This document shows positions 24,594 through 33,644 of a stretch of 64,000 bases of DNA, piece after piece. The notes below the pieces were generated by a model. It did not search any database, was not told the origin of the DNA, and saw only the letters and a list, made by a program, of their open reading frames with translations. A program made the position numbers and the translations under genes. The stretch is from Echinicola soli (lineage in GTDB: Bacteria > Bacteroidota > Bacteroidia > Cytophagales > Cyclobacteriaceae): the NCBI RefSeq assembly GCF_006575665.1, contig NZ_CP041253.1:997501-1061500 (forward strand). The letters are read 5' to 3'. How positions within the stretch are numbered: position 1 is the first letter of the stretch; each line of letters starts with the position of its first letter.

Positions 24594-27500
24594 ATGAACG
24601 CTAAATCTTTACCATTGCTTAAACCAGTAGCTGCATTGGCTTTGGTCGGTTGCTTCCTGCAACCGATTGCGGACAATAACGTTCTGGCAAGAGAGATGAC
24701 GGGAAAATTTACCCCAAGAGCAATTGACATGGCTGAAGTCACAGTCACAGGTACTGTCACCGGCAGTGAAGACGGAAACCCCATCCCAGGAGTAAGCATT
24801 ACCATCGTGGGCACATCGAAAGGAACCATTACCGACTTGGATGGAAATTACAGTATTTTAGTGGACGAGGGACAGACACTAAAGTTCTCGTACTTGGGTT
24901 ATACGGCCCAAACCATTTCGGTGGGAAGCCAAACTACTATCGATGTTGTTTTGGAGCAAGACACCGAAGAACTTAGTGAGATCGTCGTTACAGCTTTCGG
25001 TATTGAAAAGGACAAAAAATCACTTGGATATGCCGTACAAAAAGTAGATGGCGAGGACATTAATACCGTAAAAGCTTCTACCAGCGCAGTATCCAACCTG
25101 AAAGGACGTGTAGCAGGGGTCAATATCACCGAATCTGGATCAGGACCTGGAGCTGGTGTTCGTGTGATTATTCGTGGTAACAATTCACTCACCCAAAGCA
25201 ATCAGCCCCTTTATGTAGTGGACGGTATTCCGATGGACAACTCCAGCACCAACGAAGGAGGCAATATGTACACCAGTACCAATACAGGATCAGGTATCTC
25301 TGACCTCAACCCAGATGATATCGAATCGATGACCGTGCTGAAAGGGCCAAACGCTGCTGCCCTATACGGCTCCAGAGCTGCCAATGGTGTGATTATGATC
25401 ACTACCAAAAAAGGTACGCACAGAAAAGGTGTCGGTGTAGACTTCTCCAGTAGTTCTGTTTTCTCCAATCCTATGCTCCTGCCAGAATTCCAAAACGAAT
25501 ATGGACAGGGAACGCAAGGACGAACCCCCACCGATTACGCTGAACTGCGTACCACTGGAGGCTCTTGGGGTGGCAAGCTGGACGGAAGTGACCAACTTTA
25601 TTGGGATGGAAGTACCAAACCATACGCTGCACAGCCCGATAACGTGGAAAACTTCTTTAACACCGGCGGAAACTTCGTCAACACAGTAGCCCTTACAGGT
25701 GGCACGGAAAAGGTAACAGCCAGATTCTCCTATACCAATACCTATAACGAGGCAATGGTAGAGAATTCTTTTCTTAAAAGAAACAACTTTAACTTAAGGG
25801 CAACTGCCAAACTATCCAGCAAACTATCCTTGGATACCAAAGCCACCTACACCAACCAATTTACGCGAAACAGGGTAAATCAAGGTTCTGAAGGCTTGCT
25901 TGCAGGTGTGTACAATGTCCCAAGAAATGCCATCATGGATGATTTTAGGGATTACCGTGACGAAGAAACTGGATTGGCAAGGAATTATGCAGAGAGTGCC
26001 ATAAATCCGTACTGGACCCTAAACTATGACAAAGCAGAAGACACCCGTAACAGATTTATAGGTTTTGCGAAGATCCAGTACCAATTTACCGATTGGCTTT
26101 CTGCCCATGCCCGTGTAGGTACGGACTGGACCGACATCCGCTATGAAAGTGCCACACAGCCTGGCCATTGGTTCTACCCTGATGGTCGTGTAGGATTCTC
26201 TAATAATCGCTACCAGGAGACCAACGCGGACTTCTTGTTCATGATCGATAAAAGCATCACGGAAAAACTAAGAGTAACGGCCAATATCGGTGGCAATCAC
26301 TTAAAGCAGCTTTCACAAGGTATGAGCCTAAACGGCCAAAACTTGAGAATCCCTACCAAAACAACAATTGGCAGTGCTGACCAAGTAAATTACAGTGCCG
26401 GCGTACCCACAGAACGCGTGACCAATTCCCTTTATGCTTCTGCATCATTTGATTATGCAGGATTGGTGTTCTTGGATGTGACAGGCAGAAATGACTGGAC
26501 TTCTACGCTACCATCCAATAACCGGTCTTATTTCTATCCATCTGTAAACTTAGCAGTAATGGTCAGCGAATTTATCGATCCTGACCAAACATTGATGGAT
26601 TACTTGAAAGTAAGAGGTAGCTGGGCAAGCGTAGGTAAGGACGCCTCAGCATGGAGCCTTCAAAACAGCTATAACCTGAAAAACAAAAACAACAGTTACT
26701 TGGGCATTACTACGCTGACTGTACCTTCTGTATGGTATGACCAGAACCTGAGTCCCGAGTTTACCAAAACGTATGAGGTCGGCCTCGAAGGTAGTTTCTT
26801 CAGAAACCGTTTGTACTTTGACTTTGCCTACTATGATATCAGTTCTACTGACCTGATTGATATTGTGGAAACTGATAACTTGGCCGTAAACCCTCTCGGT
26901 CGGGCTGAAGTACATACCAATGTAGGTGAAATAACCAACAAAGGGATTGAAGTAATGCTAGGAGGCACTCCTATCCGGAACGAACATTTCACTTGGAATA
27001 CCAACCTCAATTTCTCCCACAACAGAAATGAGCTGAAGGAATTTTTACCGGATGCCTTTAACCGCCAGTGGAACGTGAACAATTCAGGTTCTGCTGAAAC
27101 ACGTGCCACTGTAGGATCAGGGTACGGTGAGATTTGGGCCACGGACATCATGACTGACCCAGAAACAGGTGATTGGATCCTCACTGCCAACGGCATGCCA
27201 CAGGCCACCGCCCAGCGTGTGAAAGTTGGCGACTTCCAGCCTGATTACCTGCTTGGTTTCAACAACTCGTTCAGCTATAAAGACTTCACCTTGAAGTTTT
27301 TGATTGACGGCCGATTTGGTGGAGAAATGTATGCCGGTACACAAGCTGCCATGGACGGTGCCGGTATCTCAAAAAAGACTCTACAATACAGAGAAGAAGG
27401 CATCATCGTAGATGGACTGATCGAAAACGAAGATGGTAACTTCACCGAAAACACACAGCCTATCACGGCCCAGCAGTATTGGGGAGCTATGAGTGGCATC

Positions 27501-27770
27501 GGGTCAAACTACATCATGGATCAGACCAATGTCCGTTTGAGAGAACTTTCACTGACCTACCGCCTGCCTACTTCCTTCTTGGGCAACAGCGTGGTGAGAT
27601 CCGCTTCCATCAGCTTTATCGGAAGGAACCTGTTTTTCTTCTACAAAGGATTTGACGGGGGATTTGATCCGGAATCCACTCTTGGGACCAGCAATGCGGG
27701 ACAAGGTTATCTTTATTACGCCATGCCTACGGCCAGATCCCTTGGATTTAACCTGAACGTGAAATTTTAA
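24594..27770 (+). CDS. SusC/RagA-type TonB-linked outer-membrane transporter
   Basis: A 1058-residue outer-membrane transporter that imports oligosaccharides or other bulky substrates with its SusD-type lipoprotein. After a signal peptide (about 1-34) comes a carboxypeptidase-like beta-sandwich domain (VTGTVTGSEDGNPIPGVSIT, about 50-130). A Ton-box-like ELSEIVVTAFGIEKDKKSLG segment (about 132-151) follows. The plug domain includes VRVIIRGNNSLTQSNQPLYV with VDGIPMDN and the MTVLKGPNAAALYGSRAANG motif (about 248-267). The 22-strand barrel fills the rest and ends LGFNLNVKF. The length is typical. The SusD partner begins 20 bp downstream. Substrate is unknown: no enzyme gene is in the same operon. 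Confidence 0.96.
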   Translation: MNAKSLPLLKPVAALALVGCFLQPIADNNVLAREMTGKFTPRAIDMAEVTVTGTVTGSEDGNPIPGVSITIVGTSKGTITDLDGNYSILVDEGQTLKFSYLGYTAQTISVGSQTTIDVVLEQDTEELSEIVVTAFGIEKDKKSLGYAVQKVDGEDINTVKASTSAVSNLKGRVAGVNITESGSGPGAGVRVIIRGNNSLTQSNQPLYVVDGIPMDNSSTNEGGNMYTSTNTGSGISDLNPDDIESMTVLKGPNAAALYGSRAANGVIMITTKKGTHRKGVGVDFSSSSVFSNPMLLPEFQNEYGQGTQGRTPTDYAELRTTGGSWGGKLDGSDQLYWDGSTKPYAAQPDNVENFFNTGGNFVNTVALTGGTEKVTARFSYTNTYNEAMVENSFLKRNNFNLRATAKLSSKLSLDTKATYTNQFTRNRVNQGSEGLLAGVYNVPRNAIMDDFRDYRDEETGLARNYAESAINPYWTLNYDKAEDTRNRFIGFAKIQYQFTDWLSAHARVGTDWTDIRYESATQPGHWFYPDGRVGFSNNRYQETNADFLFMIDKSITEKLRVTANIGGNHLKQLSQGMSLNGQNLRIPTKTTIGSADQVNYSAGVPTERVTNSLYASASFDYAGLVFLDVTGRNDWTSTLPSNNRSYFYPSVNLAVMVSEFIDPDQTLMDYLKVRGSWASVGKDASAWSLQNSYNLKNKNNSYLGITTLTVPSVWYDQNLSPEFTKTYEVGLEGSFFRNRLYFDFAYYDISSTDLIDIVETDNLAVNPLGRAEVHTNVGEITNKGIEVMLGGTPIRNEHFTWNTNLNFSHNRNELKEFLPDAFNRQWNVNNSGSAETRATVGSGYGEIWATDIMTDPETGDWILTANGMPQATAQRVKVGDFQPDYLLGFNNSFSYKDFTLKFLIDGRFGGEMYAGTQAAMDGAGISKKTLQYREEGIIVDGLIENEDGNFTENTQPITAQQYWGAMSGIGSNYIMDQTNVRLRELSLTYRLPTSFLGNSVVRSASISFIGRNLFFFYKGFDGGFDPESTLGTSNAGQGYLYYAMPTARSLGFNLNVKF

Positions 27771-27790
27771 TTTCCCTTAACGAGCCAATT

Positions 27791-29494
27791 ATGAATATTT
27801 TACATAAAACAACATTAGTGGGACTGATGACATTGACCCTTGGGGCTTGTACATCGAACTTCGAGGAGATGAACACCAATCCCAACCTGATAGGCGAGGA
27901 TGATGCCAGTGCAAAATACTTCCTTACCGAATTGATGATCAGGCCGTACATTCCGGCCAGATATGCCTATTGGAGGGCAAACCTTATCCATACCGACCGT
28001 TATGCCGGACATTTTACCTTCGGCCAAAATGGTAGCTGGTGGAGTGATGAACTGGGCTATTCGTATGACGTAGCCTATACCGACGCCGCTTGGGACCATT
28101 TCAGTGGCCTATTGGGTACTGTCAAACAGTTACTGGAATTTACTGCACCAGATGGTGCTTTTGAAAATGAGCTTACTCATGCGGTGGTGCTGATCCTGAA
28201 GAGCCACTATTTTCAGCTATACACAGACACTTTTGGGATGATCCCTTACAGTGAGGTTTTTTCCGACAAAAATATCTCTTTACCAAAGTTTGATTCCCAA
28301 AAGGACATCTATAAAGGCATCATCGCTGACCTGGATGCGGCCATGGCAGCCATCGGTGACAATACCAGTACCGGAGACGCCCTGGAAGATCTTGGTGACA
28401 ATGACGTCATCTATGATGGTGATCTTCAAAAATGGAAGCGATTTGCCAATACGCTGAAGCTAAAAGTGGCCATGCGGGCCTTGGGAGCAGAAGGTGATGA
28501 CTTCAGTCAAGTAGCCATCAATGAAGCACTGGCAGCTCCTCTGCTAACGGAAGGAGAAAGTGCCTTGATAGAAAAAGACTTGGAAATTTCCCAATGGGAT
28601 TACTCTACCTATGCTGATGTGTGGCATAATTTTGGAGTAGGTTCTGATTGGGTACTGGGGCGAGAATTGATCGATTACCTCAGGGACAATAATGACCCAC
28701 GTCTGGAGCAGTACGCCAAACCTGCTGAAGGAGGAACGTTTACCCTTACCCGTCCAACTGAGTCCGAGGATGGTGAAGGATATGCACTCTTCCCCAAAAG
28801 GACCAATTTCCTTAAGGGACTCTTTGACCAATCTGGAGCTGAGTACACTTGGGATGACCAAGGCGACGCCATCGTGGTAACCATGCCAGAAAACACCAAT
28901 TTCATCGGCCAGCCAGTAAGGCTCAGCGGAGAAATGTCTTCGTTACTGCAATTTGGGTTCTTCAGTAAACCAAGTAACCTGGTGATCCAACAGAAAAACC
29001 AAGGTGGCTCTGCAACACCAGAAACCGTATTGCTTTCTGCAGAATCCTATTTCTTACAGGCTGAGGCTGCCCTCAAAGGAATCGGCGCAGGCAATGCTCA
29101 GGACCTGTACCAAATGGGCATCAAAGAAGCCATGAGAGTCTGGGCGGTAGACGATGCTGCCATTGACGCTTTCTTGGCCGCTGAACCTATCGCTCAGCTG
29201 GACGGAACAGTGGACGAAAACCTGGAAAAAGTAGCTATCCAGCGATGGATCGCCCATTACACCGATGGCTATGAAGCGTGGGCAATTGTAAGGGATACGG
29301 GATATCCAGCTTCTCTAGCAGCCGGGGTGAGTGACTATGAGCTGTATGGGCCGGGCACCATTACAGCCGGTGGCTACCCTCAGCGTCTCCGCTATGGAAG
29401 TAGTCTTCAGGCTTCCAATCCAGATAATTATGGAAAAGCAATTGACGTGCAAGGCCCTGACATGCAGGGCACCAAGCTATGGTGGGCTAAATAA
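27791..29494 (+). CDS. SusD/RagB-family lipoprotein (SusD-like_2 type)
   Basis: 567 residues with a lipoprotein signal ending LTLGAC (Cys20), followed by SNFEEMNTNPN, the start seen in SusD-like_2 proteins. The TPR-like helical fold binds the substrate and lids the SusC barrel on the cell surface. VLLSAESYFLQAEAALKG (about 416-433) is the C-terminal SusD helix motif. It starts 20 bp after susC and is followed by a strong terminator, so the two form a complete two-gene operon. SusD-like_2 members often belong to systems that import peptides or uncharacterised substrates as well as glycans; no substrate can be claimed. Confidence 0.93.
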   Translation: MNILHKTTLVGLMTLTLGACTSNFEEMNTNPNLIGEDDASAKYFLTELMIRPYIPARYAYWRANLIHTDRYAGHFTFGQNGSWWSDELGYSYDVAYTDAAWDHFSGLLGTVKQLLEFTAPDGAFENELTHAVVLILKSHYFQLYTDTFGMIPYSEVFSDKNISLPKFDSQKDIYKGIIADLDAAMAAIGDNTSTGDALEDLGDNDVIYDGDLQKWKRFANTLKLKVAMRALGAEGDDFSQVAINEALAAPLLTEGESALIEKDLEISQWDYSTYADVWHNFGVGSDWVLGRELIDYLRDNNDPRLEQYAKPAEGGTFTLTRPTESEDGEGYALFPKRTNFLKGLFDQSGAEYTWDDQGDAIVVTMPENTNFIGQPVRLSGEMSSLLQFGFFSKPSNLVIQQKNQGGSATPETVLLSAESYFLQAEAALKGIGAGNAQDLYQMGIKEAMRVWAVDDAAIDAFLAAEPIAQLDGTVDENLEKVAIQRWIAHYTDGYEAWAIVRDTGYPASLAAGVSDYELYGPGTITAGGYPQRLRYGSSLQASNPDNYGKAIDVQGPDMQGTKLWWAK

Positions 29495-29520
29495 GGCCTC
29501 AAAAACAACTTAATATCGAA

Positions 29521-29553
29521 AAAGGCTACTTCGAGTATGGAGTAGCCTTTTTT
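29521..29553 (+). terminator. Rho-independent terminator of the SusC/SusD operon
   Basis: Perfect 10-bp arms AAAGGCTACT / AGTAGCCTTT, loop TCGAGTATGG, then a T run. Confidence 0.9.
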
Positions 29554-29673
29554 ATATCAACTGCCTTTAAAGGGTAATCAGAAGGTAGTATGTTGGAACA
29601 TACCATGATCCAGGACAATTGCCGAAATAATCATAAGCATTGATTAGTTTTAATTACCTGTTTTACAGAACAT

Positions 29674-29681
29674 TACATTTG
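29674..29681 (+). promoter_or_regulatory. Candidate -7 element of the AraC-type gene
   Basis: TACATTTG matches TAnnTTTG, 47 nt before the ATG. The expected TTTG is not found at -33, so confidence is limited. Confidence 0.35.
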
Positions 29682-29728
29682 TTAAGAGCATTTTTATTTG
29701 TTAACTTAAAGGATTAAACAAATTCCCT

Positions 29729-30571
29729 ATGCATCCGCCTATCCACACCAATCCGGGAATGACAGTTATTAAAGACTACGACATTTCCTATGAACTCATT
29801 TCTATGGAATGTGACGAGGAGTTTAAAGTGATTTTTCCTCGGATAGGGTACTTGGTTCTAAATATTTTTATAGGTGATGGGCTTTCTTGTCGTTTTTTAA
29901 ATTATAGTCAAAAAAGCATGATCGTAAACAAAGTTTATATGACTGGACTATTTACGGACAGTTCCTTGCACTTTGGTATGAACCATAATGGAAAAGGATA
30001 TGCAATAAAAATTCATCCCGTCATAGGTTACCACATTCTAAAATGTCCCATGCGTGAAATGACCAATATGCCAGTGATGATAAGCGAGGTGTTGGAAAAA
30101 GAAGGAAAGCACCTTAGCTATTTGGAAAACAATGTGAAGGTCAAATCCATTCATCAGTTGGAGCTGCAGAAGGCTTTCATGTCCTTACTTCCAGACAAAT
30201 CTAGTTTTGTCGATGACCCCATCTTTCATATTGTCAATGAGATCATTCGAAAAAAAGGGCTGATAAATGTTAAAAGGCTTGGCCAACAAGCATGCATGTC
30301 CGAGCGCACACTAAACAGGCATTTTTTACATAAGGTAGGTATTTCTGTACAGGCTTACGCCAAAATCATCCAATTGGAATATGCCATATTTTTGTTACGA
30401 TCTGCTAAAAACAGGAGTCTTTCTGAAATTGCCTTTGAGGCCGGCTACTATGATGTAGCACATCTTGCCCATGATTTTAAATCCAAGGTGTCCCTTACGC
30501 CTTCCGGCATGAAAAAAGATGACAATCCATTGGCTTCTTCCTATCTGGATAGATCAACGATTTTGCATTAA
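29729..30571 (+). CDS. AraC-family transcriptional regulator
   Basis: 280 residues. The N-terminal two thirds (about 1-165) form a sensor-like domain similar to the DUF6597 type found before AraC domains (for example LHFGMNHNGKGYAIKIHPVI). The C-terminal double helix-turn-helix is clear: INVKRLGQQACMSERTLNRH (first HTH, about 180-199) and SLSEIAFEAGYYDVAHLAHD with FKSKVSLTPSG (second HTH, about 231-261). It lies between the SusC/SusD operon and the FAD-linked oxidase gene on the same strand. The oxidase gene is the more likely target, as a palindrome lies in the 138-bp gap before it. That link is inference. Confidence 0.88.
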   Translation: MHPPIHTNPGMTVIKDYDISYELISMECDEEFKVIFPRIGYLVLNIFIGDGLSCRFLNYSQKSMIVNKVYMTGLFTDSSLHFGMNHNGKGYAIKIHPVIGYHILKCPMREMTNMPVMISEVLEKEGKHLSYLENNVKVKSIHQLELQKAFMSLLPDKSSFVDDPIFHIVNEIIRKKGLINVKRLGQQACMSERTLNRHFLHKVGISVQAYAKIIQLEYAIFLLRSAKNRSLSEIAFEAGYYDVAHLAHDFKSKVSLTPSGMKKDDNPLASSYLDRSTILH

Positions 30572-30636
30572 GATCTAAAATTGGCGGATTTTTACAGTAA
30601 CACCGGATTAGGACTTTGGTAACTTCACCACTGTAA

Positions 30637-30664
30637 GCTATTGGTTACCAATACCAAATAGCTA
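30637..30664. repeat. Palindrome before the FAD-linked oxidase gene
   Basis: Outer arms AGCTATTGGT and ACCAAATAGCT pair with one bulge, and the centre ATTGGTTACCAAT is itself a palindrome. It lies 46 bp before the ATG at 30710. It could be an operator for the adjacent AraC-type regulator or another factor. Confidence 0.5.
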
Positions 30665-30709
30665 ATGTCAATTCTTCTGATTTTTAAGCATCGCTTTAAC
30701 ACGACAATT

Positions 30710-32113
30710 ATGCAAACTCCAAATTCCACTTCTTCGGTAATTTCAGCAGATCACCTCAAAACGCTAATGGAATTGCTACAAGGTTCACTAATCCAACCAC
30801 ACGATGATGAATATGAGAGCACCAGAAAGGTTTACAACGGCATGATCGATAAATATCCTTCCCTTATTGCAAAGTGCAAGGATGTAGCTGATGTCCTGCA
30901 CTGTGTCAATTTTGGGCGTGAGCACAATCTGACTGTGGCTGTAAGGTCCGGTGGCCATAATGCGGGTGGACTGGGCATTGTGGATGATGGATTGGTTATT
31001 GACCTTGTGGAAATGAATGGGATAAGGGTCAATCCGGACAGGGAAACGGTCCGCGTGGAAGGAGGCTGTCTACTTCAGGATGTCGACCATGCCACGCAGC
31101 CCTTTGGCAAAGCCGTACCTACTGGTATCCTATCCACCACTGGAATCTCCGGTCTCACACTTGGAGGGGGGCTGGGCCACCTTTCCAGGGCGTACGGATT
31201 AGCTATTGACAGCCTTTTGGAAGCAGACGTAGTACTTGCAGATGGTAGCCTGATTACTGTCAGCGAAACCCAGCATTCAGATTTATTTTGGGCGATTCGC
31301 GGAGGCGGGGGAAATTTTGGCATTGTAGTATCCTTTCTCTTTAAGCTACATGATGCTGGCATGGTTCAGGGCGGGCCCATGCTTTGGCACCTAGAAGAAA
31401 CAGAAGAGATGATGCGCTTCTATCAGGATTTTATCCTAAAAGCCCCAAAACATATATACTGCTATTTTGCCTTCCTGACTGTGCCCCCAGTGGATCTTTT
31501 TCCCGAAGCTCTCCACCTCAAAAAAATGTGTGGCCTAGTCTGGTGCAATGTAGGCAATAAGGCTGACTCAGAGGCTGCACTTCAAAAATTCAGGGACTTC
31601 AAAAAACCGGCACTGGATTATGTAGACTCAATGCCGTATGCCTCGCTACAGCAGCTATTTGACGGTCTTTACCCAACGGGATTACAGTGGTACTGGAAGG
31701 CCGACTTTATCAAGGAGCTTTCCGGTGAGGCCATTCAAGAAAATATCCAATTTGCCAAAAAACTTCCTAGCGTCCATTCCACCGTTCACTTCTACCCTAT
31801 TAATGGCGCATGCCATGACAAGAACAATGCTGACACTGCTTGGGCTTACCGCCATGCGAACTGGTCACAAGTGATCGTAGGCGTGGATCCAGATCCAGCC
31901 AATAAAGACAAAATCAGCAGCTGGGCCAAAAGCTACTGGGAGGCCATCCATCCCCATTCAGCTGGTGGTGCATATGTAAACTTCATGATGGAAGAAGGCC
32001 AAGATCGTGTAAAAGCCTCCTACGGAGACAATTATTCGCGTTTAAGCCAAATCAAGACCAAATACGACCCCAAAAACTTCTTCCATGTCAACCAAAACAT
32101 AAAACCAACTTAG
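30710..32113 (+). CDS. FAD-linked oxidase with BBE-type C terminus
   Basis: 467 residues from ATG 30710; an upstream ATG at 30665 is in frame but lies inside the palindrome. The FAD-binding domain shows VRSGGHNAGGLGIVDDGLVI (about 78-97) with His83 as the probable covalent FAD ligand, and GLTLGGGLGHLSRAYGLAID (about 137-156). The second covalent cysteine of bicovalent BBE enzymes appears absent: PTGILSTTGISGL stands where a C-P motif usually sits. The tail YDPKNFFHVNQNI is the BBE motif. Family members oxidise sugars or alkaloid-like compounds. Possibly an oligosaccharide oxidase; substrate not known. No signal peptide. Confidence 0.87.
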   Translation: MQTPNSTSSVISADHLKTLMELLQGSLIQPHDDEYESTRKVYNGMIDKYPSLIAKCKDVADVLHCVNFGREHNLTVAVRSGGHNAGGLGIVDDGLVIDLVEMNGIRVNPDRETVRVEGGCLLQDVDHATQPFGKAVPTGILSTTGISGLTLGGGLGHLSRAYGLAIDSLLEADVVLADGSLITVSETQHSDLFWAIRGGGGNFGIVVSFLFKLHDAGMVQGGPMLWHLEETEEMMRFYQDFILKAPKHIYCYFAFLTVPPVDLFPEALHLKKMCGLVWCNVGNKADSEAALQKFRDFKKPALDYVDSMPYASLQQLFDGLYPTGLQWYWKADFIKELSGEAIQENIQFAKKLPSVHSTVHFYPINGACHDKNNADTAWAYRHANWSQVIVGVDPDPANKDKISSWAKSYWEAIHPHSAGGAYVNFMMEEGQDRVKASYGDNYSRLSQIKTKYDPKNFFHVNQNIKPT

Positions 32114-32202
32114 CCTATTTCAACTCTTATCAAAAAAAGCAATTTCCAAAAAAAACTAAATAAGTAGATTATGTGCCACTAAACACATGTTTGCTGATGG
32201 AT

Positions 32203-33285
32203 TTATAACTTCTCAGCAAGATCTAAAATCTCCTCCCGTTTACCTTGCAATGCCTGTAGCAATAGGCCTTGGTTTTTGGCTCGGTGGAGGTTTTGTTCGG
32301 GATAGCTGATGGGATAATAGACATTGCCATTGAGATAATCGGTCAAGAACCGAAGCCCCATGATACAGGCCATCATTTCCCCTCCGAAGGTCAGGGATGC
32401 TTTTTCGTCGGCGGTCAGCTTATCGCCCAAGGCCTCTCCAAAACCCTTCAGCAAGGCAGCGTACTTCTCCAAGTCCACATCGATTTTTTCCCAATCGGTG
32501 GACGCTTCCTCCTCTGTACAGACTACCGTGCGTACCAAATCCCCAAAGTCATAAAAAACATAGCCCGCCATCACTGTATCCAGGTCTATCACCGCATTGA
32601 TCTTATTAAAATCATCGGCATAGATGACATTGTTGATCTTGGTGTCGTTATGGGTTACGCGAAGCGGAAGGATATCCACAAAGCGTCGAAATTTTCGCAC
32701 CAATAAAACCTGCTTTTTATAAAACTCCACCCATTCCTTCACTTCTCCTTCGAGTTTCACCTGGGTGCTTTTCAGGGCATTTTCAAACTGTCGATAGCGA
32801 AGGGACAGGTCATGAAAACCCTCAATCACTTCTTCCATGCCGTCGGTCTTTATTGCTGAACAAGCGTTGATAAAACCGCCAAAAGCGCGTGCCGCCAAAT
32901 AAGCCTGCTGTGGATTCTCGACCTTATCGATACACTTGCCTGGCACAAAGGGGAACAGTCGATAAAAACCATCCCCATGACCCGAAAAAAGCGCTCCTTC
33001 GGTAGTTTTCATTGGCAAGGGCAATTTATAATCAAGCTCGTTTTCCTTCAGGTGATCTCTTACCAATTGGAGATTTCCTGATATCCGGTCAGGATAGGGA
33101 AACACTTTTTGGTTAAAACTCTGAAGAATAAATTGCTCTTTGGAACTGTCCACTAAAAAAGTCTTGTGAATGTGGCCCGAGCCATATCGGCTCACTTTGA
33201 CATCCAGTGTGTCGTGGCCGTAACTTTCCAGAAGCTGCCCGATTATCATATGTATAGCGTTGTCTATTGCACTGAGGGAAACCAT
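32203..33285 (-). CDS. APH-fold kinase, N-acetylhexosamine 1-kinase-like
   Basis: A 360-residue phosphotransferase of the aminoglycoside-phosphotransferase/choline-kinase fold. The catalytic loop VTHNDTKINNVIYADDF (His212-Asn213-Asp214) and the metal-binding AVIDLDTVMAGYVFYDFGDL (Asp234/Asp236, about 231-250) are clear. The N-lobe has the glycine-rich RYGSGHIHKTFLV. Overall it looks like the NahK group that phosphorylates N-acetylhexosamines at C1, as used in salvage of GlcNAc/GalNAc. It is divergent from a sodium:solute symporter gene 359 bp away, which supports uptake plus phosphorylation of a sugar. Exact substrate is inference. Confidence 0.75.
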   Translation of the reverse strand: MVSLSAIDNAIHMIIGQLLESYGHDTLDVKVSRYGSGHIHKTFLVDSSKEQFILQSFNQKVFPYPDRISGNLQLVRDHLKENELDYKLPLPMKTTEGALFSGHGDGFYRLFPFVPGKCIDKVENPQQAYLAARAFGGFINACSAIKTDGMEEVIEGFHDLSLRYRQFENALKSTQVKLEGEVKEWVEFYKKQVLLVRKFRRFVDILPLRVTHNDTKINNVIYADDFNKINAVIDLDTVMAGYVFYDFGDLVRTVVCTEEEASTDWEKIDVDLEKYAALLKGFGEALGDKLTADEKASLTFGGEMMACIMGLRFLTDYLNGNVYYPISYPEQNLHRAKNQGLLLQALQGKREEILDLAEKL

Positions 33286-33644
33286 AATTGTCCTTATGAG
33301 TCAGATCAGCTATGTTAAACCTGTTTTATTTAAATTAGTTCCTAAAATCTAAAATAAAAAAGATTATGAAACATTTCATACCTTAAAACGAACGTAAAAA
33401 TAAAAAATATATATTGGAATATATGTTTTCGTTAATATTTCTTTTCTTTGGGCAAATGAAAATATTTATCACTGAAATACTTTTTTTGTATTTCGTGAAT
33501 TATTGAATACATTAGTAAAATTTCTTCGTTAAGTAGGTTTTGTTAATTATAAAATTTTATAAAACTTATTTTTACAAAGGAAATAGTCATCATTAGTGAA
33601 TAAGCGATTACAGTTAAAGAATTATCAAAAGACAATTATAGACT
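33286..33644. other. AT-rich divergent promoter region
   Basis: 359 bp between the divergent kinase and symporter genes, strongly A+T-rich, no ORF. It must contain both promoters and probably shared regulatory sites, but no repeat or consensus stands out. Confidence 0.45.
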
